Assembly (NCBI GenBank): GCA_019054805.1 | Contig: JAHQIY010000006.1 | Location: 1,488,001 to 1,552,000 of the forward strand | Reading direction: 5' to 3' | Source: Brachionus manjavacas | Lineage: Eukaryota > Rotifera > Eurotatoria > Ploima > Brachionidae | Length of the DNA: 64,000 nt | Shown here: positions 22,469-33,030 of the stretch, piece by piece | Position numbering within the stretch: the stretch's first letter is position 1 | Layout: every line of letters starts with the position of its first letter | Translations under genes and position numbers: made by a program | The notes under the pieces: generated by a model | What the model was told of the DNA's origin: nothing | What the model saw: only the letters and a program-made list of their open reading frames with translations | Databases searched by the model: none

Positions 22469-24209
22469 TTTTTTTTTATTAATCAAGCAATTTAAAATTT
22501 AGTCTAAAAAATAAATTTTATTAATTTAATTCAATAAAATTTTGCGTTATATTTTAAAATTTTTGCTATTATAATTTCAATAAAAAAATCTATAAAAATC
22601 TAAAAGTCTATAGAAATATTTTTCTATTAAAATGAAGGTATCGTATTAAATTTCATTAATTTTCCATGAATTGGTATATCATCTTCGATTAGTTTTATTT
22701 ACACAAATACATATGTTTGTTAATAAATTTTTTTTTCTTTTATTTAGACAGACTGCAAGGTTTTGTGCATGGTTTTTCTGGATGATTTCAATATGGTATT
22801 AATGGGTCTAATTTCCAAAGAGCTCGTGGCATATGATTCCCAAATGAAGTAATTTTGAAGTTTTTTTTATTAGCTCAATTTTTTGTTTGATTTTTTTAAT
22901 TAGACATTATTTGTGGAGCATTAAGCTAAAAGAACCGATACTGCACATGTTTAGTGTTAAAAATGGCCAACACGGCTACAAGTTGTACTGCGGTCTTGCA
23001 AATGGATTCCTCACTTACATAGAACTTAATTCTTTATCCCAACCTTGTGACATTTTTGACATAAATGTATCCAATAACCCCATAAACTATATCGAACAAA
23101 TAATTGATGAAAATCAAGTTAGTTACTTGTGGCTTGCTTCTGTAAATGCAGTTTATGTTCTTAACGAGAGGTTTTTTGTCTAAAATAAAAAAATTGAAAA
23201 AATTAAACTTTATTTCAAAGACTACTGATGAATGAATTTAAATTTGAGGTTGCTGAGAACCAATATGGTCCTATTTTAATGCTGAAAAAATGCAAATACG
23301 GAGTTTTTCTGTCAATAAAGGACTCATCTATTTTACATTTGTACGATGTCCAGACCCATAGTTGTAAGCTTCTATTCGACTTGCGGTACAATATTAAGCT
23401 TAATCTTGAAACTGATGACGATTTCAGCTATAGTAAAACTCGACTCACTTGCTTCTTATCATTTGAAGATCTTGTTTTGGTTGGGACTGGTGACGGATTT
23501 CTTTTTATCTATTCAATAGAAAGATACGAGAAAAAAAAAGTTAATAAGGTTCATAAAAAATTTAGTCTGATAACACCTATGCTCAGACAGAATAGTTCGA
23601 GACGTAATTTGTCCATAGGACCACAGCTTTTGGGAAAAATTTTGGAAAAAAAATTAAATAAAGAAAACATGAGACGAAATTCATCGCTGCCCTCTGTTCT
23701 CAATAAGCTAGATGCTGGTCCGATCCTGAAGAAAACTAGAAGTTTTAGTCTCCTAAATTCTTCTGTTTCACAAAAAGAAATTAAAGATATGTATCACGTG
23801 AGACAGAGGAAGAATATAAACCACCAAAAACGATACGACTTCAATATGGATCTAGTCACTAAAGTTAAAATAAGTGACCAACCTGTAAAATGTATTTTAT
23901 GGAAAAAGTAATTTTTAAAAGTAATTTTTTTACTTAATAAATTTTGAAAATCATGTTTAGGATTAAGAACCAAGATGTAGTTTTTACCTGTTCGGGAAGC
24001 TATGGTGACGATGAAACAGTTCTTAAATGGACAATGAACAATGAGGTTCGATTTAATTTAGTTTTTTGCTTTTTATTAAATTTGAGCAACCGTTTTAGAA
24101 TAATTGGATTAATGAACCATTTATTGAAATTTGTCCATTTACCAATGTACCAAAGAGACCAATGTATGCCAAAATTGAATATTTTCAAAATTTAAAAAGA
24201 AAAAATTAA
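15193..24209 (+). CDS. TBC1D2-like RabGAP: PH, coiled coil, TBC and C-terminal beta-propeller
   Basis: Sixteen exons fit GT-AG rules and phase and total exactly 1,210 codons: 15193-15260, 15495-15529, 15575-15755, 15805-15877, 15931-16066, 16186-16327, 16389-16507, 18277-18391, 18437-19061, 19114-19206, 19261-20052, 22748-22848, 22904-23170, 23221-23907, 23961-24045, 24099-24209. Residues about 24-119 form a PH domain ([17 protein letters not shown], closing YLVWVRELQ). A Ser/acid-rich linker and coiled coil follow. The TBC domain (about 455-710) has the arginine finger [12 protein letters not shown] and glutamine finger GYCQGMNF, so GAP activity is likely; order and sequence match TBC1D2 (Armus), a Rab7 GAP. 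Unlike that family, residues about 745-1209 look like a WD-type propeller ([47 protein letters not shown]). The first two exons are the least certain. Confidence 0.85.
16508..18276. other. 1.8-kb intron of the TBC gene
   Basis: A/T-rich with no recognisable exon or transposon. The codon left open at 16507 (one base) is completed by the two bases at 18277-18278, which supports this being a single intron. Confidence 0.65.
20751..20870. repeat. Small foldback repeat inside the intron
   Basis: GTGAACTGTCAAAGTCTGC and GATCTCCACAAAT on the left are mirrored by ATTTGTGGAGC and GCTGACTTTGACAGTTGATGC on the right, with a gap of about 10 bases in the left arm. The interior is about 40 bp and it looks like a MITE remnant. 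Confidence 0.55.
22400..22472 (+). repeat. Probable LINE 3' end with (AAT)n tail
   Basis: CGCCTTTAAGGCGTTCATTG is followed by about eleven AAT units (22437-22469). A short hairpin followed by TTCATTGAAAT and a trinucleotide repeat is how several CR1/L2-type LINEs end. Alone it could also be a plain microsatellite. Confidence 0.45.
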
Positions 24210-24479
24210 ATTTTTTTACTTTTTTGATATAATTTTTTTTAAATTTTTGATTAATTGTACGTTAATGAATTTTTTTATTTTATTAAATTGCAAATTTTCA
24301 TTTAACTTATTTTTTTAATTGTAAGTTAGAGATGATTGTTTGAATTTAACTGACCACCATTAATTAGTTATTTAACTTTGTTAAGTGTTCAATATAGCCG
24401 AAGAATTAAAAATTAAGAAAACATTTTATAAAAAAATTTCTACTTCAAATAATATTATTCTAGGTTTATTTCAATCAAT
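24210..24479. other. Short spacer between the TBC gene and a LINE
   Basis: A/T-rich and noncoding; it probably contains the 3' end of the TBC transcript. Confidence 0.5.
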
Positions 24480-24648
24480 TATATTTTGGCTGTTGAGGTG
24501 AATATTATTATTATTATTTCTGCAACGGGTTTTAAACCGCGGAGCTAGGTACCTCAAGTACATGGCTATGGCAGATAAGTAGTGTGATTTAACAACAAGT
24601 TTTAAATATAAATTCAAGAAATGAAAAATAAAGATAAAATTAAAAGTG

Positions 24649-27600
24649 TTAGTTTGATTTGAAATCATCATATCTATTTTTAAATGCGTTCACTGTTGGT
24701 GCACTCGTAACTTCTGGTGGTAGCTCATTCCATAGGGGTACTGTTCTATTGGAAAAGAAGTTGTCTCTCGGTGAGCAGTTTTTAACAAATTGCCTGTATA
24801 GTCTCTTCCGTGATAATCTGGTTGAGCCAGCAGGTCCCATGTTTTCAGATGCAGGTACATTGGCTATTGGATGATACCAACATACTTGATTAAACTTGTT
24901 TTTGAATTTGTAGAGTTGGATGATGTCCCCTCTTTCTCTCCTTTCTTCTAATGTCGTCAGGTTAAGTGATGCTAATCTCTCTTGATATGATTTGTTTCTT
25001 AGTTGCGGAACACTCTTACTAGCTCTTCTTTGGACCTTTTCGAGGAGCTTAATTTCTTGTTTTTTATGAGGGTTCCATGCTGGAGCAGCATACTCGAGTA
25101 ATGGGCGAATATGTGATGTGTATAAAATTTTGAATGTTTGCACATTCCATTTAGTAAACGATCTTTTGAGTCTACCCAAGACATTATTTGCTTTTAAAGT
25201 GACATTCTTAATGTGATCGTCCCATTTGAGATTATCTTTCAGTATTATGCCGAGGTCTCTCTCAGTCGATGTGTTTGTGAGGACATATGTGTTCTGTTTC
25301 GAATTATCATCTGCTTCAAACGTGTACTCACGGTTTCGATGGATCTTAGAATTTCCAAAATGCATGACCTTACATTTGTCGAAGTTAAATTTCATTTTCC
25401 AATCCACAGTCCATTTAAGTAACTCGTTCAAGTCTTTTTGGAGCTTTTCTTGGTCTGAAATGTTCCTTATGATAGCCATTAGCTTGCTATCGTCCGCAAA
25501 AAGCTTACAAAGATGCTTTAAACCATCAGGAAGGTCATTAATGAATACAATGAACAGTAGGGGACCCAGAACCGATCCCTGGGGGACTCCACTGAGGACA
25601 TCCTTCCACATTGATGCTGACTCTCCTAGGACAACCCTTTGTCTCCTATTTGAAAGAAAGGATTTTAACCATTCGAGTAGTTGTCCTTGGAAACCATACG
25701 CCTTAAGTTTATGTATCAACCCTGAGTGGGGTACCATATCGAAAGCCTTCATCAAATCTAGAAATACCATATCAATAGCAAATCCTCTATTTAATGTTTC
25801 AGTTATTATGTCCAGAGATTCGATGAGGTTCGTTACACAAGACTTAAATTTGACAAATCCGTGTTGAAAGTTGTTAATCAGTTTATTACCTGCTAGATGA
25901 TCCATCATGGCTCTTTTAATAATTCGTTCCATTACTTTGCAGGGTACTGATGTAAGAGAAATAGGCCTATAATTAGTTGGGTTTGTGCGTTGGCCACTCT
26001 TGAATATCGGGCTTATATTCGCCTCCTTCCATTTATCAGGCAGTATGCCTGAGAAAAACGATTGCTTGAAGATGCTGGATAGCGGATAAGCCAAGCTGGC
26101 CGAGCATTCGTTTAGGATTCTTGGATGTAGACCATCATCACCTGGCGCTTTGTTTTTATTTAACTTTTTTATTTCTTTTAGAACGTTGCTAGGCTCAAAA
26201 ATGTATTCGTCGATTTCGAATTGAGTAGAAGATTTAGGTGGGAAATTGAAATTATTATCTTTTGTTTCCGGTTTATTAAAGACCTTGTAAAATTGACTAT
26301 TGAGACACTCGGCTATTTCCAAATTGTTTGTTTTTAATGTCCCATCCTCGCATTTGATAGCCCGGATTACGTCTTTGCATTTGCTCTGTCTATTTACATA
26401 AGAATATAAGAGTTTCGGGTTATCTTTGGATTTCTTTGCAAGTTCAAGTTCAAAGTTTTGTTTAGATAAACTAATCTGTTTTGTAAGCTTTTTGCACAAG
26501 CGATTGTACTGCTTTTTAGGTTGCTCATTGCCCCGGCTAGCTCTTACTTTATTCCATAATTCGTATTTTGTTCTACATAATGCCTTGAGCTCCTAGTTCA
26601 TCCACTCAGCTTTATGCTTAAGCTTACGATGCATAGTGGTTCTTGGTATAAATTTGTCTGACGCTTCGTTATAATATTTGGATAACAATTCATACATGCA
26701 GTTGACATCTAGACCTATAAACTCATCCTGCCAGTTGATTGATACTATAAAATTATTAAACGCTTTATAATTACATCTATTGAATAGAAATGTTGTACGA
26801 TTTACTCTTTTAGTTGCGCTTAACTGCTCAGTTAGGTGATAGTCCCAATAAAGGGTATTATGGAGACACTGTCTTTTTGTAGAGCCCAATGACGGGCCAG
26901 TGACTATGTTGAAAATACGATTCGGGTCCTCAACAATAACCAAATCGAGAATATTGTTACGAAAGTTCGGTTCGTTCACACTTTGAATCAGGAAATTATT
27001 ATCAATCATTTCTAGGAACTCATAACTCTGAGAAAATCTGGACTCACATGTGCCACCTTCATTATTCCATGTCACTTTCGGGTGATTAAAATCGCCAAAA
27101 ACCATAAGACCACTAAACCTTTTTGAGTCAACAAGTGTCTTTGCAACTGTTAATGAATCATTTATTTCCGTGAAAGTTCTCTATCCTGGTTGGGTGGTCT
27201 ATAGATACAACCAACAAGTAAAGATTCCTTTCCCGCAATTACTTGACACCAGACTTGCTCACCTTCAGCATTAGATAATCTCACATCATCTACTTCAAAA
27301 GAATCAAGGTCATCACGAATATAAATAGCAACACCCCCTCCTACTGTTTTTTGACGATCCTTAATATACGACGTGTAATTTTGAATATACTTAGCCGATT
27401 TAGAGCTGAACCAAGTCTCTGTTATTCCGATTATGTTCGGTGAGTAATTGTGGATAATGGCCCGAAGCTCATTCATCTTATTTGAGAGCGATGTCAGTTT
27501 AGTTCACGACACTTGACCTTCCTCAAAATTGACTTTAAACCAGAGGTTTAAACAAAACGAAAAAAAAATAAAATAAAATTTAATGTAATTGACTAGAATA

Positions 27601-28390
27601 AATTTCAATATAGGATTAAATAGAAATAAAATGTTTTGATTGAACTAAATTAAATGTTGAATTATCTTTAATTAGTTTTCTTGGTATATGATCTTGTTCC
27701 ATGTTCAACTGGGTTTCCAAACCTATCAGGTTTCTTGGTAACCCTCTTTGGTCTTTGCTCATCAACTTTTTCTTCATCATCTTCCAGTTGATCTCATTCC
27801 GAATCTTGACCCTCCAAATTACCGTCTTCTTCATCCTCTTCATCCTCCAACCTTAATTCATACTTGTCACCAGTTTTAAATCCATCTGTCCCAACAGCAC
27901 TTGATTGAACATCAGAATTTGTTATACCAGACTTAATCGTCTTGTCATCATCAATTATTTCTGGTTCAGGTTTTACGTTTTTATCTTCCCCAAACAGAAT
28001 ATCTTTGACTATTCTAGAACCTGTTTCACACTCATCTTGAATGTAAAGCTTCATAAAGGATGAATTTCTAACCAAAACAGATCCATTTCTTTCAACAGTT
28101 ATCATTGAACCGTTGATTTTGACAACTTTAAACGGATTAGGATCAAATAATGAATCCGACTTTCTTGACCGTTTCCATTTTAACAAGACAACATCACCAC
28201 ATATAAAGTTACTTGTTTTGGCCTTCAACTTTTTATCATTATATGTTTTCATTTTAGATTTTGAAATAAAATCTTGATTCCTAGCCTTTAGATGTAATTC
28301 TTTTTTATTCGAAAAAACTTGTAAACCACTAATGATACCATTTGTGTAAAAGCACTTAAGGCTCGTAACGCTATTTAATTGTGTAGGCAT
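24649..28390 (-). pseudogene. LINE ORF2: endonuclease and reverse transcriptase
   Basis: The endonuclease opens near 28375 (SLKCFYTN), is interrupted by a foreign fragment, and resumes at 27476 with IIGITETWFS, GGGVAIYIRDD and GCIYRPPNQD. After a frameshift it continues (LMVFGDFNHPKVTW) to a TAG at 26593-26595. The same frame then reopens into a 616-residue RT segment whose first Met is at 26499. RT blocks are NYRPISLTSVPCKVMERII, VFLDLMKAFDMVPHSGL, SGVPQGSVLGPLLFIVFIN and the catalytic LFADDSK. The C-terminal region (LLEYAAPAWNPHKKQEI, FSNRTVPLWNELP) is typical of the CR1/L2/Jockey assemblage. The RT residues look intact, so only the stop, frameshift and insertion kill it. Confidence 0.92.
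27500..28336 (-). mobile_element. Ty3-type 3' fragment (integrase C-terminus) lodged in the LINE endonuclease
   Basis: Within the minus-strand frame 28678-27794 the text changes from LINE endonuclease to a Ty3-type integrase tail: CGDVVLLKWKRSRKSDSLFD, PFKVVKINGSMITVER, VRNSSFMKLY. An acidic spacer and the family's closing motif RPKRVTKKPDRFGNPVEH follow (near 27740-27690), and then a purine-rich stretch near 27525. No LTR is visible on either side and the rest of pol is missing. The LINE endonuclease resumes right after it. This is either a strongly truncated insertion or the product of template switching. Confidence 0.75.
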
Positions 28391-28484
28391 ATGATTTTTT
28401 GATAAATTATTATTTTTGTTGTTGAATTTTTTGTTTTTATTTTGATATGTAGTTTTGAGAGTTCGATTAGAAATTAGGTAATTT

Positions 28485-29331
28485 TTAGATGCTTCTGGGT
28501 TCGAGCTGGACAAGTCGCCCACCCCTAATCCCCCAGTAGAATCTCTTATTTCCTTCGCTTGTACCGTACTGAAGAATCCCTCCACTAGTATTCTCGGTAT
28601 GCGGTAACGCTTGATTGAGCTCGTTTCTTTTACGACGTAAGAGTGCTTCGGCAGTTCTTTCAGCGACGGTTTTATCACAATTTACGTATATTTTACTGAA
28701 TTTCGGGTTATTCTTTAGTCTGGTTGAGTTTATAATTGCCGTTGCTTGAGACGCGCTATCGGTGAACTCAATTAGTAATAAACTCGGGTGCGAAGAATCA
28801 TTGTTGGTAACCCCTCTTTTCCTTAGACGCTTTCTTCTCTTTATTCTTGATTTGTCTAGTTGTAGTTCCTCGATTAGCTCCTCTACCGCTTTAGTTTCAT
28901 TCATTTCTATTTCATGTTCATTTTCACCACATTTTCACAACACTCTCCACCAGTCCACTTATAATAATGTTCCGTTCAATTCTATTCATTTCATTAAGTT
29001 CTGAGCGGACCTTAGCTAGTAGTACAACTTCTGTCTCACTTTTTTTGTGATTCCCCGATACAAGTTCACTGTACGAGAATGTTTTAGTTGCTGTGTTAGA
29101 CGCACTTGGTTTTTCATTAATCGCTTTAATTTCATTCTCTAATTCAATTATCTTTGTGTCTTTATCAGAGTTTGATCTCGTTAAGTCTGCAACCAAGAGT
29201 TGTAACTCTCTCACAGACCTAGACAGAAACCTGAACCACTCGTGATGGAGTTTTATACCTTCAGAGTGGTGCCCCTGACCAAGAGTTGGCCAATCGACGA
29301 TCAAAGTCGGATCCATAATCGTTGTAGACAT
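28485..29331 (-). pseudogene. LINE ORF1 (coiled coil plus RRM-like domain)
   Basis: The first part (29331-28924) has an N-terminal region and a short coiled coil (KDTKIIELENEIKAI), then RIERNIIISGL. After a frame change the second part (28904-28485) continues with AVEELIEELQLD, SLLLIEFTDSASQATAII and KIYVNCDKTVAERTA, ending in GIRGGRLVQL. This order (coiled coil, RRM-like fold, basic tail) is that of L1-like and CR1-like ORF1 RNA-binding proteins. The break falls between the two parts, so one base lesion would explain it. Confidence 0.72.
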
Positions 29332-29574
29332 AAATTATGTAAAAAATTTAAAATTTGAATTTTTTTTTTGAATTAATTAAAAAATTTATTTATTTTTAAA
29401 AAAATTCAATTTTTTTCATCTCAATTACTTTGGTTAAACTTTAATTGGAAAAAAAGGTAAAAATTTAAAAAATAAATAAATTAATTATTTTCGATTTTGG
29501 CTCATTAACTATTTCGCATCACACATTAACTAATTGAGATAGTCAATTTTTATTTATATATTTATTTATTTAAT
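29332..29574. other. Spacer between two LINE copies
   Basis: A/T-rich with no feature beyond possible 5' UTR of the LINE on the minus strand. Confidence 0.4.
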
Positions 29575-31290
29575 TCAAATTAACCTGCATAAGGAGAAGT
29601 AAAAATAAAAAGTTTTGTATATGAAACTTTTCAGAGAAGGGGAAACATGACTCATCTTATTTAACAAAAACGACGCAGAGAAGAAAGATTTCTGAACAAA
29701 TCCAAAATATTCTATACTAGGAACTATATTCAGCTTTTTACCACTAAAAAAGAATTCACAGTTAAAGAGGATAGGACCAAAAGTAATAATTTTAGATTTG
29801 GTTGAGTTGAACTTTAATCTCCATTTTAGACCATAGTTACTGCAAATATTAAGTAAGATTTGAAGATGACTGTCTACTTGACTAATAAGGATTATGTCAT
29901 CTGCATAAACAATTATTGAAATATTTAGATTATTAAAAATTCCTCCCAGATTCTTTACTAAGCATTCTTCAATTAAATCAGCAATAAAAATATTGAAGAG
30001 GAAAGGTGATAAGATTCCACCTTGCTTCACACCACATTCAATTTTGAAAAGATCCGAAAGATCATCGTTTAGACAGACTAAAGCTTTGGCTGAGTCATAG
30101 TACTTTTTTTAAAGTTTCAAAAGCTAAAATTCATCTTTGGAAGTAGTTTAAAGAAAAGACCATCTCTACAAACTTTGTCGAAGGCTTTTTCAGCATCAAG
30201 CGAAGCTATTTTGACACCCGATCCTTTCGAAACATAGTTGAGTATGGTTTCTTTGACTACAAAAAATGCATGATTACACGAAGTTTTCTTTCTAAAACCG
30301 ATTTGGTTATTATTAACCTTATAAAGCTCTGGTGAGTGATTAAGTATTAATTTTTCTAGCATTTGGGCTAAACAATTCGATATACAGTAAAGTACGGTTA
30401 TAACGAACACGGATATAACGAAAATTCGTTTATAAAGAAAAATAAAACACTGTTGTACAGAACAATAATACTTTTAATACATTTTCTTACGGTTATAACG
30501 AAGTACGCTTATAGCGAAAATTCGGTTATAACGAAGCATTTTTTAATAATTTTCAATTATTTATTTTATTCGCTTATAACGAAAATATTAAAAAATACAT
30601 TTGAGAAATATCGGTTTCTTAATTTTTAATAATAGAAATCAGCAAATAAGTATGAATTTTCTTGAATACCGAAATCTTAAAACTAATCCCTACTTAATGA
30701 TCAATTAATATTCTGAAAAATCACACATTACCTTTATAAAATAAAAAAAAAACAGGAAAAATAATTATGTTAAAAAAATGTTAGAAAAAACAAAACCAAC
30801 TAAACGTAAGGTTTTTACGTTGCATGAAAAAGTAAAATACAAAAAGCTTATCGAAAGCAATTTTGAGTCATCAATTGATAGCTTGGGTTAAATTGAGAAT
30901 GAAATCTTGGGTCTAATGGTTTAACAAAAAACCATCTCCGATTATTTTAAAAAATAATATATAATTTTTTTTCATATTTATCATTATTATTTCTTTTTTA
31001 ATTCGTTTTAATTAAATCAAAACTTGAAAAAAAAAATTTTTTTATCTTTTTCGGATGTAACGAAGTTCGGTTATAACGAACCGTTTTTTGATTCCCCCAG
31101 CGACTTCGTTATAACCGTACTTTACTGTAGTAATTGGCCTTACATTGTTCAAGTTTGAGTTATTCTTTGAATGATCTTTTAAGATTGGGTTAATTTTAGA
31201 GATATTAAACCATTGTCAATTTTTATGTAAAAAGTAATTGGGAAATATTTAAGACTTAATTCAGACAACAATAATATAATTTTAAAGAGA
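29575..31290 (-). pseudogene. LINE reverse transcriptase of a different family, split by a MITE
   Basis: Minus-strand RT text starts near 31290-31140 (NNVRPIT), is interrupted by a MITE, and continues at 30384 with ISNCLAQMLEKLIL, NQIGFRKKTSCNHAFF and LDAEKAFDKVCRDGLF. After a short broken stretch it goes on with VKQGGILSPFLFNIFI, the catalytic IIVYADDIILIS and LKWRLKFNSTKSKIITFG. A few frame breaks are present. Its KQGG and YADD blocks differ from the CR1/L2 copy next to it, so it is a separate family. No endonuclease is seen. Confidence 0.8.
30385..31127. mobile_element. pogo/Tigger-type MITE, 743 bp
   Basis: Both ends carry a perfect 23-bp terminal inverted repeat beginning CAGTAAAGTACGGTTATAAC, flanked by TA on each side (30383-30384 and 31128-31129). 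Removing the element and one TA restores an uninterrupted RT reading frame across the site. Several near-copies of GGTTATAACGAA occur inside both ends, as expected of transposase sites. A short plus-strand piece near 30781-30960 (KRKVFTLHEKVKYKKL) resembles the helix-turn-helix start of CENP-B/pogo transposases, so it derives from an autonomous pogo-like element. The catalytic domain is gone. Confidence 0.9.
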
Positions 31291-31505
31291 AAAAAAAAAT
31301 TAAGATTTAAAATTTAGGGGTGTGCTCAGTTTTAAAATAGTAAGTAGACGTTTCTACCATGTAAAAATAAAGGAAATTAAATTAAAATAAGTTTTTTGGT
31401 TTAAAAAAAGTTTTTTCAAAAAAATATCTATCTAAAATAATGGATTTAAAACGTAATTAAGAAAAATTTTAATCAAATCAATCTTGTGTTTTTTACGAGA
31501 TATCG

Positions 31506-31865
31506 CTAAAAAACCATTTTTTTCTGAATCTTAAGTTTAAATCGAGCATCCTCGATTAAGATATTAAAGCCATTATATAAATAAAAATAGTCTTGATTAT
31601 TTTGCATTCCTACATCTATTAGATAGAAATAGCAATTCACAGAATCAACAAGTCCACCATTTTCACAGTCGAAATGACTTTCTATCAAGAAGATGGAAAA
31701 TTTTGGATCATATTCCATACAGTTTATGTGTACCAAGTTTTCAACGATTAAGAGTTGTTTAATAAACGATTTGTTATCTCTATCGAATAAATTATCTAAA
31801 AAATTATCTATTTTCTTAATATTTTCGACGGAAGAAAATGTATTTCGTTTATTTAACTGCTTTTA
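31506..31865 (-). CDS. Unknown open frame, possible last exon
   Basis: A minus-strand frame of about 118 codons is open from an AG at about 31866 to a stop at 31506. It has mixed composition and few repeats (FSIFLIESHFDCENGG, YFYLIDVGMQNNQDY), unlike surrounding low-complexity frames. It has no upstream Met except internal ones, so it could be a terminal exon of a gene lost to transposons, or a fragment. I do not recognise the family. Confidence 0.35.
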
Positions 31866-31882
31866 AATAAAGTTAATTTCAA

Positions 31883-32101
31883 ATGCGGAGGCAGAGAGAA
31901 CTTTTCTTTCTTTTAAAAAGAATAAAAAATTGTTTCCAAAGCAGGACAGGTCAAGAAAGATTAAATGAAATTAGCCTCATGAGAATTGATTCATCTGAAT
32001 TACAAGAAATTGACGTTTACAAAATTGTTGATATTTTTGCTTGGCAAAAGAATAGAAGATATAAATTTTTTCAAATATTTTATTTAATTTTGTTTAATTA
32101 G
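31883..32101 (+). pseudogene. hAT transposase dimerisation-region scrap
   Basis: The 72-residue frame contains CFQSRTGQERLNEISLMRID followed by KIVDIFAWQKNRR. This resembles the C-terminal dimerisation segment of hAT transposases (pattern ERLxxLxLLxIxxE...IDFxxIIDxFAxxKxRR). Nothing upstream belongs to it. Confidence 0.55.
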
Positions 32102-32318
32102 TTAAATTTTTCCAATGAATTTAATTTTTGCTTTACTTTGTTTTGAATTTTGTAAAAAAATATCATTTTTTTAAAAGACTGATTTTAAAATTTGATTACT
32201 TGTTATAAAGCCCTCCTCAGCGCACAAATTGTATCCCTATTTTTTGGTCTTGAAGTACGCCACACCATTTTCAACTTTCTGGCTCCGCCACTGGGTCTGA
32301 CCATCCAGCTTTAAACCA

Positions 32319-32543
32319 TTAAACAAGCTTGAAATTCTTGGAAGAAAATATGGAGTTAAAGTAATATTTATACCAGAGTTTCATTGTCGATTTAATCCAA
32401 ATGAAGGATTATGTTGCTATTTAAAGCAATATATAAGAACTCGTACTGATCAGACTTTTCAAAAAATGAAAGACTTGTTTGAAGAATCGTTTAATTATTT
32501 TAGAGAAAAAGATGTAAATAAAAAGCTAATTAAAAAATACTGA
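32319..32543 (+). pseudogene. DDE transposase C-terminal scrap
   Basis: The frame opens within A/T-rich sequence and reads VIFIPEFHCRFNPNEGLCCY, then LKQYIRTRTDQTFQKM, to a TGA at 32541-32543. It matches the final block of a DDE endonuclease family in which the pattern LPKFHCELNPIExxWxxxKxxxR contains the catalytic Glu. Here the Glu is retained (NPNEG). The rest of the gene is missing. Confidence 0.65.
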
Positions 32544-32889
32544 TTAATTCTTATTTTTTAACTTATATTTTTTATTTAGACTTTTTTGTTAAATTTCTTT
32601 ACTATCTTTGAACATGAAATTAAAATTTAACTAATAATTACAAAAACATAATGTTTAAATAAAAATAAACTTTAAAAAAATTATGATGTTCCATGAAAGT
32701 GGGAGGGATGTTAAGACCCGAGTTTTGACATCTCTAAATCTCTCTCTTTAGTTATCTTTAAAATAGAGTATTTTATTAAATTAAAAATAAAAGTTTTGTT
32801 AGTTGTTGTTATTGTTAGGTTTTGGTGATTGTTACTCGTGTTGGTTGTTGTGTTAGTCGTTGGTAGTAACAGCCAAATGACTGCCGGCC

Positions 32890-33030
32890 AAAAAGCTGAC
32901 CGCATTTTTGACCGTTCGTTTATTTCTGAATGTTTTTCACACGGTTCAAATTTTTCACCGCCAAGCTGACCGGCTATATGAGCGCTTAAAAACCGTCCGC
33001 ATAATGGACCGGTTTACTCTGACCGCATCC
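32890..33030. repeat. Patch with five GACCG motifs
   Basis: In a sequence otherwise poor in G and C, GACCG occurs at about 32899, 32911, 32967, 33009 and 33021, and related CCGGCC and CCGTCCGC strings lie among them. The spacing is irregular. It could be a factor-binding cluster or the GC-rich end of an unknown repeat. Confidence 0.4.

Larger units (their letters stand above)
20053..22747. other. 2.7-kb intron of the TBC gene
   Basis: The donor GTAAGC at 20053 and acceptor TTATTTAG at 22740-22747 join in phase 0. The interior is very A/T-rich and holds a foldback repeat (20751-20870) and a probable LINE 3' terminus (22400-22472). I see no other exon. Confidence 0.65.
24480..29331 (-). mobile_element. 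CR1/L2-type LINE, nearly full length but dead
   Basis: On the minus strand this reads ORF1 (29331 to about 28485), ORF2 (about 28390 to 24649) and a 3' UTR ending near 24497 in GTTGCAGAAATAATAATAAT. It is damaged in four places: a frame break in ORF1 near 28930, a Ty3-type fragment inserted at the start of the endonuclease (about 28336-27500), a frameshift near 27175 and a TAG at 26593-26595. The long uninterrupted RT frame suggests that the decay is moderate. Confidence 0.85.

Noticed and set aside
20052..22748. Splitting the TBC gene into two genes at the long intron
   Set aside because: The last upstream exon has no stop before a good donor, phases agree, and the first propeller blade is already encoded before the intron.
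25226..25867. 213-codon plus-strand frame
   Set aside because: It is the antisense of the LINE reverse transcriptase, whose minus-strand frame carries all catalytic blocks.
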